A program made the position numbers and the translations under genes. The notes beneath the pieces are model-generated. The model made no database searches, was not told the DNA's origin, and saw only the letters and a program-made list of their open reading frames with translations. This document shows positions 55,911 through 64,000 of a stretch of 64,000 nucleotides of DNA, piece after piece. The first letter of the stretch is position 1, and each line of letters starts with the position of its first letter. This DNA comes from Paenirhizobium daejeonense (GTDB taxonomy: Bacteria; Pseudomonadota; Alphaproteobacteria; Rhizobiales; Rhizobiaceae): assembly GCF_014280875.1 (NCBI RefSeq), contig NZ_JACLAL010000001.1:620001-684000 (forward strand). Direction: 5' to 3'.

Positions 55911-55939
55911 CTACCCTCCGGTGCGGGACCGGAGGGTAG
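55911..55939 (-). terminator. Hairpin after rpsR
   Basis: CTACCCTCCGGT and ACCGGAGGGTAG form a 12-bp stem with loop GCGGG, about 10 bp past the rpsR stop on its strand. TTTC follows. It may separate rpsF-rpsR from DUF2232-rplI. Confidence 0.6.
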
Positions 55940-55948
55940 CAAATCGTA

Positions 55949-56197
55949 TTAGGCTACGACGTACGGCAGCAGGCCGAGGAAGCGGGCGCGCTTGATCGCC
56001 TGAGCGAGTTCGCGCTGCTTCTTCTGGGAAACAGCCGTGATACGGGACGGAACGATCTTGCCGCGCTCGGAAATGTAGCGCTGCAGCAGACGAACGTCCT
56101 TGTAGTCGATCTTCGGAGCGTTTGCGCCGGAGAAGGGGCACGTCTTGCGACGGCGGTGGAACGGGCGGCGTGCCGGGGAGGAAGAAGCGTCAGCCAT
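55949..56197 (-). CDS. rpsR: 30S ribosomal protein S18
   Basis: An 82-residue small-subunit protein ([15 protein letters not shown], then [27 protein letters not shown] split across the domain). It binds S6 on the platform of the 30S subunit. The start at 56197 follows GGAG at 8 bases; 56203 would be too close. It is 12 bp after rpsF. Confidence 0.97.
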   Translation of the reverse strand: MADASSSPARRPFHRRRKTCPFSGANAPKIDYKDVRLLQRYISERGKIVPSRITAVSQKKQRELAQAIKRARFLGLLPYVVA

Positions 56198-56209
56198 TGT
56201 CATATCTCC

Positions 56210-56635
56210 TTATGCACGGTCTTCGCGCGGACGGCGCGGGCCACGGTCGCCGAAGCCACCTTCGCGGCGCGGGCCACGATCGTCGCCTTCGCGGCGCGGA
56301 CGGTCGTCACGGTCGCGCTTCTGCATCATTGCCGACGGGCCTTCTTCATGGGCTTCGACAGCGATGGTCATGTAACGAAGTACGTCTTCGTTGATGCGCA
56401 TCTGACGCTCCATCTCGTGGATAGCCGGTGCCGGAGCATCGATGTCCATGAGGGCGTAGTGAGCCTTGCGGTTCTTCTTGATGCGGTACGTCAGGGACTT
56501 GAGGCCCCAGTTTTCGATGCGCCCGACCTTGCCGCCGTTAGCTTCGATGACACCCTTGTACTGTTCTACGAGGGCGTCAACCTGCTGAGCGGACATATCC
56601 TGCCGGGCAAGGAATACATGTTCGTAAAGAGCCAT
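56210..56635 (-). CDS. rpsF: 30S ribosomal protein S6
   Basis: A 141-residue small-subunit protein with the normal S6 ferredoxin-like domain ([31 protein letters not shown]) and a long Arg/Asp/Gly-rich tail from about 105 ([13 protein letters not shown]). S6 and S18 bind together to 16S rRNA and, in many bacteria, to their own leader mRNA. The leader here has suggestive pairing (56636-56727). Confidence 0.97.
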   Translation of the reverse strand: MALYEHVFLARQDMSAQQVDALVEQYKGVIEANGGKVGRIENWGLKSLTYRIKKNRKAHYALMDIDAPAPAIHEMERQMRINEDVLRYMTIAVEAHEEGPSAMMQKRDRDDRPRREGDDRGPRREGGFGDRGPRRPREDRA

Positions 56636-56727
56636 GGTAAGCTTGCCTTTCTTGCGGTTGTCATCACCCGGGATCCGGCGCTAAGCCTCAACGACTGCTC
56701 CTGATTGGGTATCCCCAAGGCAAGAAA
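56636..56727 (-). promoter_or_regulatory. rpsF leader with alternative pairing over the Shine-Dalgarno
   Basis: On the mRNA strand, TTTCTTGCCTT (complement of 56717-56727) can pair either with GCAAGAAA (56648-56655) or with AAGGCAAG (56642-56649), which contains the likely ribosome binding site. A GGG-GATA-CCC hairpin and CCGG-rich segment lie between. This resembles an S6:S18 autoregulatory leader; not proven. Confidence 0.35.
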
Positions 56728-56926
56728 AGCGTTTGATCGAGACGGTCGAGAGCGGAGACACGGGAGGCCGGAACCCCTTGGATTCCTGCGGCGATCTTGC
56801 GAAAGCCTACCCTCCGTTCAGCCACCAGCCATGAGACCGGGTGTTGTGAACAGCGCGCTTATACGCATTTTTGCCGGGAAGGCAAGGCCATCAGCGTATT
56901 TTGATGGCGACGATGTCTGGTTTGTT

Positions 56927-57823
56927 TCAGCCGACCTTCAAGACATAGTTACTGTTGTCGAGCGTCCAGCTGAAGTTCGAGGCGTCGCCATTTGTCAGCG
57001 TCAGGCTGATCTGGTCGTCCGAGCCGGCAACCTTCGCGGTCAGCGTATTGCCGCTGACGGAGATTGCGACGTCCTTGTCCATCAGGCCGGAAAACCGGAT
57101 CGACAGGGCGCCGTTGCTGGTGATTGTGTCGGAGCCGTCGCCCTTGGCAAAGCCGTATTCGGCAACCGCATTACGGCCGGTCTGGGTGATCGTCACCGTA
57201 TCGTCGCCAGCGCCGCCGGAAGCGTAGATGCGGTTGCCCTCGAGCGTCATGGTGTCGTTGCCGGCCCCGCCGGTCACGCCGCGAATGGTGTCGGCCGCCA
57301 CCTTTATAATGTCGTCGCCACTGCCGCCATCGACGTCGAGCACAAGCTTGCCTGAGATGTTGATGGTGTCGTCGCCGTCGTCGCCATGGATTCCATTGGC
57401 GACATCCGTGGAGATATTGAAGGTGTCATTTCCGGCGCCGCCGGAAATGTTCGCAACCCGGTCGGATCTCGCGGTGATGACATCGTCGCCAGCGCCCATG
57501 TCGATTCCGTAGACGCTGCGGGTATCCATCGTCAGCGTGTCCGCATCTGAAGTCCCGGTTGCCCCGGTGATATGGCCGAAGCTTTCGCTGACGGTGGTGC
57601 TGGTTTCAGCCCCACCGGTATCCTTGCCAAGCGAGACGATCTCGATAATCCGCGCCATGGCGCGTTCGGCCACTTCGTTTCGGACATAGCCGCCGTCGCC
57701 GTCGTTCTGCCAATCGCGTGAGGACGAGTTCTTGCCAGGCGTCAGCGGCGTGTTCGCGGTGAACAACTGCGTGACATACTGGCTGACATTCAAATTACGA
57801 TAGAAGGCGTTGATGGCGCTCAC
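56927..57823 (-). CDS. RTX-like calcium-binding repeat protein
   Basis: A 298-residue protein with an N-terminal segment of about 95 residues (no classical signal peptide) and six RTX-like motifs: MGAGDDVIT (109), GGAGNDTFN (128), GDDGDDTIN (147), GGSGDDIIK (167), GGAGNDTMT (185) and GGAGDDTVT (203). Each is separated by a 9-10-residue strand, giving a 19-residue period. The C-terminal 70 residues (SFSWTLDNSNYVLKVG-like end) could be a type I secretion signal. It is probably an exported calcium-dependent beta-roll. A CtrA-like box lies 83 bp upstream. No secretion genes are adjacent. Confidence 0.8.
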   Translation of the reverse strand: MSAINAFYRNLNVSQYVTQLFTANTPLTPGKNSSSRDWQNDGDGGYVRNEVAERAMARIIEIVSLGKDTGGAETSTTVSESFGHITGATGTSDADTLTMDTRSVYGIDMGAGDDVITARSDRVANISGGAGNDTFNISTDVANGIHGDDGDDTINISGKLVLDVDGGSGDDIIKVAADTIRGVTGGAGNDTMTLEGNRIYASGGAGDDTVTITQTGRNAVAEYGFAKGDGSDTITSNGALSIRFSGLMDKDVAISVSGNTLTAKVAGSDDQISLTLTNGDASNFSWTLDNSNYVLKVG

Positions 57824-57905
57824 GTCCGGACCTTGTGTTCACATGGCCTTCTCCGCTGACCGCAAAGTAAGGCATGTCGTGTTCGCCATCATGTCGAACG
57901 ATGCT

Positions 57906-57920
57906 TTAAACTAAACTTAA
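57906..57920. promoter_or_regulatory. CtrA-like half-consensus box
   Basis: TTAA-ACTAAAC-TTAA matches TTAA-N7-TTAA but lacks the final C. It lies 83-97 bp before the RTX-like gene's start codon. Confidence 0.3.
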
Positions 57921-58063
57921 TCGCAAGTATCACGCCCGGCCAGTCGATCCGTGGGAGGCGGTAAGCGAAAGGTAAATACTCCAATATCATTGCGACGGGA
58001 GCGGCCCGTCGGGACCGCTTCCGTGTGGCGTTTCTTTGCTCTGTTCAGGTTGCAGCGACAGTG

Positions 58064-59107
58064 TCAGATCGGCGCCGGATACTGGCGGTGGACCTTGGCA
58101 ATTTCCTTGAGGATCTCGTCGGAGAGCGTGACGTCGGCTGCGCCGATATCGGCCTTCAACTGCTCCATGCTCGTCGCGCCGATGATGACTGAGGCCATGA
58201 ACGGGCGGGTGAGGCAGAAGGCGAGCGCCATCTGTGCCGGATCGAGGCCGTGCTTCTGGGCGATGTCGACGTAAGCGCGAACGGCTGGTTCTTGCAACGG
58301 CTGCAGCCGCCCACCGAGGTCGCCATTGATCGCGCCGCGGGATCCGGCCGGCTTCTGGCCGCCGAGATATTTGCCGGTGAGGAGCCCTGCGGCGAGCGGC
58401 GAATAGGCGAGCAGGCCTACATCTTCATGGCGGGAGAGCTCAGCCATGTCGAGATCGAAGTGACGATAGAGGAGATTGTATTCGTTTTGCACGGTTGCGA
58501 CACGCGGCAGGCCTCTTTCGGCCGCAAGTGACAGGTATTTCTGGGTGCCCCAGGTCGTCTCGTTCGAGAGTCCGACAGCGCGGATCTTGCCGGCCTTGAC
58601 GCAGTCATCCAGCGCTTCCAGCTTCTCGAGCATGTCGGCGATCGTATGTTCGCGATCCTGATTGAAGGGGTTGTAGTTCCATGCCTGACGGAAATGAAAG
58701 TGCCCGCGATTGGGCCAATGGATCTGGTAGAGGTCGATGTAATCGGTCTTGAGGCGCTTGAGGCTGGCGTCGACGGCTTCGCGGATCGTGATGCCGTTGA
58801 TCGGCCGTCCTTCGCGGATCCAGGGGCGACCGGCTCCGGCGATCTTGGTGGCAAGGATTACGTCCTTGCGCTTGCCGCTCTTTTCGATCCAGTCGCCGAT
58901 ATAGGTTTCGGTTAGCGTATATGTCTCGGGAGACAATGGGGTGGTGGGGTAAAGTTCGGCGGTGTCGAAGAAATTGACGCCGTGGTCGAGCGCGTAGTCC
59001 ATCTGCGCGAAGGCTTCGGCTTCGCTGTTCTGCGAGCCCCAGGTCATCGTGCCCAGGCAGATTTCGGAAACGGAAATGCCGGTGCGGCCCAGTTGATTGT
59101 ACTTCAT
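58064..59107 (-). CDS. NADP-dependent aldo/keto reductase (Tas-like)
   Basis: A 347-residue TIM-barrel enzyme. Catalytic Asp and Tyr in NFFDTAELYPTTPLSPETY, Lys in ILATKIAGAG, and His in LYQIHWPNRG are present. The segment around residues 40-65 matches E. coli Tas. It likely reduces aldehydes or ketones using NADPH. It is monocistronic and divergent from fabD. Confidence 0.92.
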   Translation of the reverse strand: MKYNQLGRTGISVSEICLGTMTWGSQNSEAEAFAQMDYALDHGVNFFDTAELYPTTPLSPETYTLTETYIGDWIEKSGKRKDVILATKIAGAGRPWIREGRPINGITIREAVDASLKRLKTDYIDLYQIHWPNRGHFHFRQAWNYNPFNQDREHTIADMLEKLEALDDCVKAGKIRAVGLSNETTWGTQKYLSLAAERGLPRVATVQNEYNLLYRHFDLDMAELSRHEDVGLLAYSPLAAGLLTGKYLGGQKPAGSRGAINGDLGGRLQPLQEPAVRAYVDIAQKHGLDPAQMALAFCLTRPFMASVIIGATSMEQLKADIGAADVTLSDEILKEIAKVHRQYPAPI

Positions 59108-59290
59108 GAAAATGATCTCGGACGATAGGAGGCGGGAGGAGGGGTGAGGATTGCCCTGGGCAAATCTAGGGCCGTTTTGCTGCAGTGCAAGCCCAAAGCG
59201 GGCGCTAATGAAGTCTGTGACGTATGCGGCGTTGACGGCTCACGCACTTGACTCATGCGGCAAGAACGTCAATTGGAAAAGAAAAATGAA

Positions 59291-59302
59291 GGGTAAATAC
59301 CC
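59291..59302. promoter_or_regulatory. Short palindrome before fabD
   Basis: GGGTA-AA-TACCC lies 22 bp before the fabD start codon. It could be an operator for the fatty-acid operon, but no regulator is linked. Confidence 0.25.
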
Positions 59303-59323
59303 GATCCGAGGAAGGATAATCCA

Positions 59324-60268
59324 ATGACTTTGGCATTTACGTTTCCGGGCCAGGGCAGCCAGGCCGTCGGTATGGGCAAGGAACTTGCCGATGCTTTTCC
59401 GGAGGCGAAGGCCGTATTCGATGAAGTCGATGAGGCGCTCGGCGAGAAGCTGTCCGCGACCATGTTCGACGGACCGGAGGACAAGCTGACGCTGACGGCC
59501 AACGCGCAGCCGGCGCTGATGGCCGTTTCCATGGCGGTCATTCGTGTTCTGGAAGCCCGCGGCCTCGACCTCAAGGCGAAGGTCTCCTACGTCGCCGGCC
59601 ATTCGCTTGGCGAATATTCTGCCCTCTGTGCCGCTGGCACCTTCTCGCTGGCCGATACTGCCCGGCTTCTCCGTATTCGCGGCAATGCCATGCAGGCGGC
59701 GGTTCCGGTCGGCGAAGGCGCCATGGCTGCGATCATCGGTCTTGAGCACGGCGATGTTGAAGCCGTCTGCAAGGACGCGTCCGCGCTTGGCTCCTGCCAG
59801 ATCGCTAACGACAATGGCGGCGGCCAGCTCGTCATTTCCGGTGCAAAGGCTGCCGTTGAGAAGGCGGCGGCGCTTGCCAGCGAAAAGGGTGCCAAGCGCG
59901 CCATCATGCTGCCGGTTTCCGCACCCTTCCATTCGGCTCTCATGGCGCCTGCCGCCGAGGCCATGCGCGAGGCGCTTGCCGGCGTTGAAAAGAAGAATCC
60001 CGTCGTGCCGCTGATCGCCAACGTGCGCGCCGCTCCCGTAACCGATGCCAATGAGATCGCCACTCTGCTCGTCGAGCAGGTCACCGGCCAGGTCCGTTGG
60101 CGCGAGACGGTCGAGTGGTTCGGCCGGAACGGTATCACGACGCTTTATGAACTGGGTTCGGGCAAGGTCCTGACGGGACTTGCCCGCCGCATCGACAAGA
60201 ATGTCACGGGCGTGGCCGTCAATACGCCGGCTGATATTGATGCCGCGATTGCGGCTCTCCTCGGCTGA
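59324..60268 (+). CDS. fabD: Malonyl-CoA:ACP transacylase
   Basis: A 314-residue enzyme that moves malonyl groups from CoA to acyl carrier protein. The nucleophile is Ser94 in GHSLGEY; the catalytic His203 is in APFHSALM; FTFPGQGSQ is the usual start. First gene of fabD-fabG-acpP-fabF, all encoded within 3.6 kb. Confidence 0.97.
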   Translation: MTLAFTFPGQGSQAVGMGKELADAFPEAKAVFDEVDEALGEKLSATMFDGPEDKLTLTANAQPALMAVSMAVIRVLEARGLDLKAKVSYVAGHSLGEYSALCAAGTFSLADTARLLRIRGNAMQAAVPVGEGAMAAIIGLEHGDVEAVCKDASALGSCQIANDNGGGQLVISGAKAAVEKAAALASEKGAKRAIMLPVSAPFHSALMAPAAEAMREALAGVEKKNPVVPLIANVRAAPVTDANEIATLLVEQVTGQVRWRETVEWFGRNGITTLYELGSGKVLTGLARRIDKNVTGVAVNTPADIDAAIAALLG

Positions 60269-60301
60269 CATCCGGAACCATCAGAACAAGGAACTCGCAT
60301 C

Positions 60302-61039
60302 ATGTTTGACCTGACCGGCCGCAAGGCACTCGTCACCGGTGCAACCGGCGGCATCGGCGAAGAGATCGCTCGTATGCTGCATGCGCGCGGCGCGACCGTT
60401 GGCCTGCACGGCACCCGCGTCGAGAAGCTGGAGGCACTGGCTTCCGAACTCGGCGAACGCGTCAAGATCTTCCCGGCCAATCTTTCCGATCGCGACGAGG
60501 TCAAGGCTCTTGGCGAAAAGGCCGAGGCTGAGCTCGAAGGCGTCGACATCCTCGTCAACAATGCCGGCATCACCAAGGACGGCCTGTTCGTCCGCATGAG
60601 CGATGCCGATTGGGACAGCGTGCTTGAGGTCAACCTCACTGCCGTCTTCCGCCTGACGCGCGAACTGACCCATCCGATGATGCGTCGCCGTTATGGCCGC
60701 ATCATCAACATCACCTCGATCGTCGGCGTGACCGGCAATCCGGGGCAGGCCAATTACTGTGCCTCCAAGGCCGGCATGATCGGGTTCACCAAGTCGCTCG
60801 CCCAGGAAATCGCCACCCGCAACGTGACAGTCAACTGTGTTGCTCCGGGCTTTATCGAGAGCGCCATGACCGGCAAGCTGAACGACAAGCAGAAGGATGC
60901 GATCATGGGGGCGATCCCGATGAAGCGCATGGGAACGGGTGCGGAAGTCGCTTCTGCCGTTCTCTATCTGGCGTCGTCGGAAGCTGCCTACATGACTGGG
61001 CAGACTTTGCACGTCAACGGCGGTATGGCGATGATCTGA
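60302..61039 (+). CDS. fabG: 3-oxoacyl-[ACP] reductase
   Basis: A 245-residue SDR enzyme that reduces 3-ketoacyl-ACP with NADPH. TGATGGIG (12-19), NNAG (86-89), Ser139, and Tyr152-x3-Lys156 are intact. It is 33 bp after fabD. A 284-bp gap follows before acpP. Confidence 0.97.
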   Translation: MFDLTGRKALVTGATGGIGEEIARMLHARGATVGLHGTRVEKLEALASELGERVKIFPANLSDRDEVKALGEKAEAELEGVDILVNNAGITKDGLFVRMSDADWDSVLEVNLTAVFRLTRELTHPMMRRRYGRIINITSIVGVTGNPGQANYCASKAGMIGFTKSLAQEIATRNVTVNCVAPGFIESAMTGKLNDKQKDAIMGAIPMKRMGTGAEVASAVLYLASSEAAYMTGQTLHVNGGMAMI

Positions 61040-61323
61040 TGTTGCATCGCCTCGCGAAGCGGCGACATGCAATTGTATGTTGACCAATTGGCGACGGCGA
61101 TTTTCAGGCTTTGCGCGGAACTTAAACCGTGTTAAGCGGGCCATGACTGTGAACAGTCGCCCGGTTTTAAAGGGAAACTGTCACGCTTTTGATTGCGTGG
61201 CTGGGTCGAAGGAAACGGGGCTGAACAAATTTGTCGACAGGCTAGAAAGACGCCGTCGACGAAATACAGGGTAGGGACGCCATTACGGCCGCCCTTGAGA
61301 TAAAGAAGGTCGAGGAAACCGAC

Positions 61324-61560
61324 ATGAGCGATATCGCAGAACGCGTTAAGAAAATTGTTGTTGATCATCTCGGCGTAGACGCTGAAAAGGTTGTTGAAGG
61401 CGCGAGCTTCATTGACGATCTGGGCGCGGACTCGCTCGATACCGTTGAACTGGTCATGGCCTTCGAAGAAGAATTCGGCGTCGAGATCCCCGACGATGCC
61501 GCTGACTCGATCCTGACCGTCGGTGACGCGGTCAAGTTCATCGAGAAGGCTCAGTCCTGA
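61324..61560 (+). CDS. acpP: Acyl carrier protein
   Basis: A 78-residue acidic carrier. Ser37 in [10 protein letters not shown] receives the phosphopantetheine arm. It carries growing acyl chains for FabD, FabG and FabF. The 284-bp space before it should contain a separate promoter, and a UUCG-capped stem and a terminator lie after it, so a short abundant acpP mRNA is likely. Confidence 0.97.
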   Translation: MSDIAERVKKIVVDHLGVDAEKVVEGASFIDDLGADSLDTVELVMAFEEEFGVEIPDDAADSILTVGDAVKFIEKAQS

Positions 61561-61575
61561 TCGATTATCATCATT

Positions 61576-61606
61576 GCGGGAAGGCTCTTCGGAGTGCTTG
61601 TCCCGC
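61576..61606 (+). other. Structured 3' region of acpP mRNA
   Basis: GCGGGA pairs with TCCCGC around an inner helix CTC-TTCG-GAG with a UUCG tetraloop. It lies directly before the acpP terminator and may stabilise the mRNA 3' end. Confidence 0.5.
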
Positions 61607-61608
61607 TG

Positions 61609-61629
61609 AGGCCCGCGGAAAGCGGGCCT
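61609..61629 (+). terminator. acpP terminator
   Basis: AGGCCCGC and GCGGGCCT form an 8-bp stem with loop GGAAA, followed by TACTGTATTCT. It would partly separate acpP from fabF. Confidence 0.6.
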
Positions 61630-61678
61630 TACTGTATTCTAATGGCATCGGCTGCAAGAGTGGGGCGGGCTACGGACG

Positions 61679-62938
61679 ATGAGACGTGTCGTTATCACCG
61701 GTACCGGCATGGTATCTCCTCTGGGATGTGGAACTGAACTGACCTGGTCGCGTCTTCTGGATGGCCAGAGCGGTGCGCGCCGCGTTACTGAATTCGAAGT
61801 CGAAGATCTGCCGGCGAAGATCGCCTGCCGTATTCCGACCGGCGAAGGTGAAGGCACATTCAATCCTGACGATTGGATGGAAGCCAAGGAGCAGCGCAAG
61901 GTCGACCACTTCATCATTTACGCGATCGCAGCTGCCGATATGGCGCTGGAGGATGCCGGCTGGCATCCGAAGACGGATGACGAGCAGTGCGCCACAGGCG
62001 TTCTGATCGGTTCGGGCATCGGCGGTCTCGAGGGCATCGTCGAGGCAGGATTTATTCTGCGCGACAAGGGCCCGCGCCGTCTTTCGCCCTTTTTCATTCC
62101 GGGTCGCCTGATCAATCTCGCCTCTGGCCAGGTCTCGATCCGCCACAAGCTGCGCGGACCCAATCATTCTGTCGTGACCGCCTGCTCGACCGGTGCACAC
62201 GCCATCGGCGACGCCGCTCGCCTGATCGCGCTCGGTGATGCCGATGTGATGGTGGCCGGCGGTACTGAATCTCCGATCAGCCGCATCTCGCTGGCCGGTT
62301 TTGCCGCCTGCAAGGCACTGTCCACCCAGCATAACGACGACCCGACGCGCGCTTCCCGTCCCTACGACAAGGATCGTGATGGTTTCGTCATGGGTGAGGG
62401 GGCGGGTATCGTCGTCCTGGAAGAACTCGAACACGCCAAGGCTCGCGGCGCGAAGATCTATGCCGAAGTCGTTGGCTACGGTTTGTCGGGCGATGCCTTC
62501 CACATCACGGCTCCGTCCGAAGATGGCGACGGCGCGTTCCGTTGCATGACCATGGCGCTGAAGCGCGCTGGCCTGCAGGCATCCGACATCGACTACATCA
62601 ATGCCCATGGTACTTCGACCATGGCGGATACGATCGAGCTTGGTGCGGTCGAGCGTCTGGTCGGCGATTCGGCTTCCCGGATCTCGATGTCCTCCACCAA
62701 GTCGGCAATCGGTCACCTTCTCGGTGCCGCCGGTGCGGTCGAGGCGATTTTCGCCACGCTGGCGATCCGCGACAACGTCGCCCCGCCGACACTCAATCTC
62801 GACAATCCCTCCGTTGAGACGGCGATTGACCTCGTGCCCCATAAGGCCCGCAAGCGGGATATTAACGTCGCCCTGTCCAATTCCTTTGGCTTCGGTGGCA
62901 CCAATGCGTCGCTGGTCCTTCGCCGCTACGAAGGCTGA
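61679..62938 (+). CDS. fabF: 3-oxoacyl-[ACP] synthase II
   Basis: A 419-residue condensing enzyme that elongates acyl-ACP with malonyl-ACP. The nucleophile is Cys169 in VTACSTGAH; the two His are in NAHGTSTMADT and SAIGHLLGAAG. Length and motifs match FabF rather than FabB. It lies 118 bp after acpP and before mltG. Confidence 0.97.
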   Translation: MRRVVITGTGMVSPLGCGTELTWSRLLDGQSGARRVTEFEVEDLPAKIACRIPTGEGEGTFNPDDWMEAKEQRKVDHFIIYAIAAADMALEDAGWHPKTDDEQCATGVLIGSGIGGLEGIVEAGFILRDKGPRRLSPFFIPGRLINLASGQVSIRHKLRGPNHSVVTACSTGAHAIGDAARLIALGDADVMVAGGTESPISRISLAGFAACKALSTQHNDDPTRASRPYDKDRDGFVMGEGAGIVVLEELEHAKARGAKIYAEVVGYGLSGDAFHITAPSEDGDGAFRCMTMALKRAGLQASDIDYINAHGTSTMADTIELGAVERLVGDSASRISMSSTKSAIGHLLGAAGAVEAIFATLAIRDNVAPPTLNLDNPSVETAIDLVPHKARKRDINVALSNSFGFGGTNASLVLRRYEG

Positions 62939-62976
62939 GTGATCCCCGGATCGCCAGTCGCGATGCAAAAGAGTTC

Positions 62977-62998
62977 TCCGTCCCGTCGCCGGGACGGA
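62977..62998 (+). terminator. Hairpin between fabF and mltG
   Basis: TCCGTCCCG and CGGGACGGA form a 9-bp stem with loop TCGC. No T-run follows, so it may attenuate rather than terminate. Confidence 0.35.
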
Positions 62999-63066
62999 CG
63001 ACTTACCTGTATTTTGCCGCATTGCTTGGCCAGATAGCAGCGATACCGAACTGAAGAGGATTGCCG

Positions 63067-64000
63067 GTGAGCGACAATAGCCAGAACAGCGGTGTTTCCT
63101 TCGGCCGTGGCTCGGAGGGCCAGCCGAAAGGGCCGATCATCCCGAAGTCGCCAAACGAGGCTCTTCGACCGGAGCGGGTGCCCGCACCGCCGCGCCGTTC
63201 CCGCAAGGCCCGCAGCCAACTCGTTATCTTCCTGAATTTCATTATGACCTTGGCGGTAGCGATGTGCATCGCAGCCGTCGCCTGCTTCTACTATGTAATG
63301 TCCGCCTATCAGGAGCGCGGCCCTCTGACAGTGAACACGAATTTCGTTGTTCGCAACGGTGCCGGCCCATCGGAAATCGGCAATAACCTCGAACGCAATG
63401 GTATCGTCAGCGATGGCCGTATCTTCCGCTACGTTTCCGATATCTATCTGGGAGAAGGTGAAACGCTGAAGGCCGGTGAATACGAGATCAAGGCGGGTGC
63501 CTCGATGAAGGAGATCATGGAACTCCTGAAGTCGGGCAAGTCCATCCTCTATTCGGTCTCCATGCCGGAAGGACTGACCGTTCAGCAGATGTTCCACAGG
63601 CTCGCGGAGGATACCATCCTCGAAGGCGATCTCCCATCGGACCTGCCTGACGAAGGCACCTTGCGACCGGACACTTACAAATATTCCCGCGGCACCAAGC
63701 GTACCGAAATAGTCAGCCAGATGTTGGCGGCCCAGGAAAAGTTGGTGGACCAGATCTGGGAGCGCCGCGATCCGGACCTGCCGATCAAGACCAAGGAAGA
63801 ATTCGTCATTCTGGCGTCCATCGTCGAGAAGGAAACCGGCAAGGATGACGAGCGTGCCCACGTCGCTTCCGTCTTCATCAATCGCCTGAGCAAGGGCATG
63901 CGCCTGCAGTCCGATCCGACCATTGTCTATGGTCTGTTCGGCGGCGAAGGAAAGCCTTCCGACCGGCCGATCTACCAGTCGGACCTGCAGAAGGAAACAC
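63067..64000 (+). CDS. mltG: Endolytic peptidoglycan transglycosylase MltG (3' end beyond window)
   Basis: A partial gene, 311 codons seen, with no stop in the window. It begins with GTG (MSDNSQNSGVSFG) after AGAGGA. A cytosolic basic segment (1-45), one TM helix (about 50-72), and a periplasmic YceG domain follow. The catalytic Glu lies in ASIVEKETG, and GMRLQSDPTIVYGL is typical. MltG cuts nascent glycan strands to end their growth. Confidence 0.93.
   Translation, partial: MSDNSQNSGVSFGRGSEGQPKGPIIPKSPNEALRPERVPAPPRRSRKARSQLVIFLNFIMTLAVAMCIAAVACFYYVMSAYQERGPLTVNTNFVVRNGAGPSEIGNNLERNGIVSDGRIFRYVSDIYLGEGETLKAGEYEIKAGASMKEIMELLKSGKSILYSVSMPEGLTVQQMFHRLAEDTILEGDLPSDLPDEGTLRPDTYKYSRGTKRTEIVSQMLAAQEKLVDQIWERRDPDLPIKTKEEFVILASIVEKETGKDDERAHVASVFINRLSKGMRLQSDPTIVYGLFGGEGKPSDRPIYQSDLQKET

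Noticed and set aside
61120..61135. CtrA box before acpP (TTAA...TTAA)
   Set aside because: The spacing is 6 bases, not 7, and the flanking C is absent.
61670..63022. Minus-strand open frame of 450 codons opposite fabF
   Set aside because: Antisense shadow of fabF; composition not protein-like.

Overview
The window is ordinary chromosomal DNA of an alphaproteobacterium of the order Hyphomicrobiales, most likely family Rhizobiaceae (Rhizobium/Agrobacterium/Ensifer-like). The call rests on the nadABC operon with a nearby NadQ-type (COG4111) regulator gene, the phosphatidylserine decarboxylase/synthase pair, a TIGR02301-type protein, GC-rich coding DNA, and the rpsF-rpsR-DUF2232-rplI ... dnaB ... 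alr-radA-cvpA-purF gene order. I found no rRNA, tRNA, insertion sequence, CRISPR array, prophage or integrase. Coding density is high and most neighbours on one strand are packed as operons.

Layout. 1-7 kb: MFS transporter, MOSC protein, HD phosphohydrolase, acyltransferase and a giant DUF2339 membrane protein, all on the minus strand. 7-11 kb: nadA-nadB-nadC (de novo NAD synthesis) behind a perfect 21-bp palindrome. 11-16 kb: an EF-hand protein, an MscS channel, and the minus-strand operon ygfZ, HD nucleotidase-like, tyrosine phosphatase, nadQ. 16-21 kb: small conserved proteins, a Nudix hydrolase, the YedK/SRAP abasic-site protein, a 44-codon gene, and psd-pssA (phosphatidylethanolamine synthesis). 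21-30 kb: a PAS-GGDEF protein, an Atm1-type ABC exporter, a LysM protein with duplicated domains, a LOG protein, RarD, a PCMT-like methyltransferase and a LysR regulator. 30-38 kb: MFS plus aldo/keto reductase, cimA, and a tight operon cysS, VOC, GFA, 39-aa membrane peptide, GFA, pip. 38-46 kb: a GH25 lysozyme-like protein, EamA, SDR, purF, cvpA, radA, alr.

46-57 kb is the conserved block ending at rpsF. It is interrupted twice by regulator-centred cassettes: AraC plus GlxA-type regulator plus rhodanese between alr and dnaB, and marR-emrB-emrA between dnaB and rplI. 57-64 kb holds an RTX-like protein, a Tas-like reductase and the fatty-acid cluster fabD-fabG-acpP-fabF, followed by mltG, which runs off the right edge.

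The most interesting signals are regulatory or architectural, and I see no wholly new multi-gene system. They are: the nad palindrome paired with nadQ 5.5 kb away; a DnaA box with two GANTC sites upstream of dnaB; two CtrA-like TTAA-N7-TTAA sites at nearly the same distance (82-83 bp) upstream of two uncharacterised genes; mutually exclusive pairings in the rpsF leader; a 39-residue membrane peptide translationally coupled between two GFA paralogues; a duplicated helical domain in the LysM protein; and stop codons embedded in 3' hairpins.
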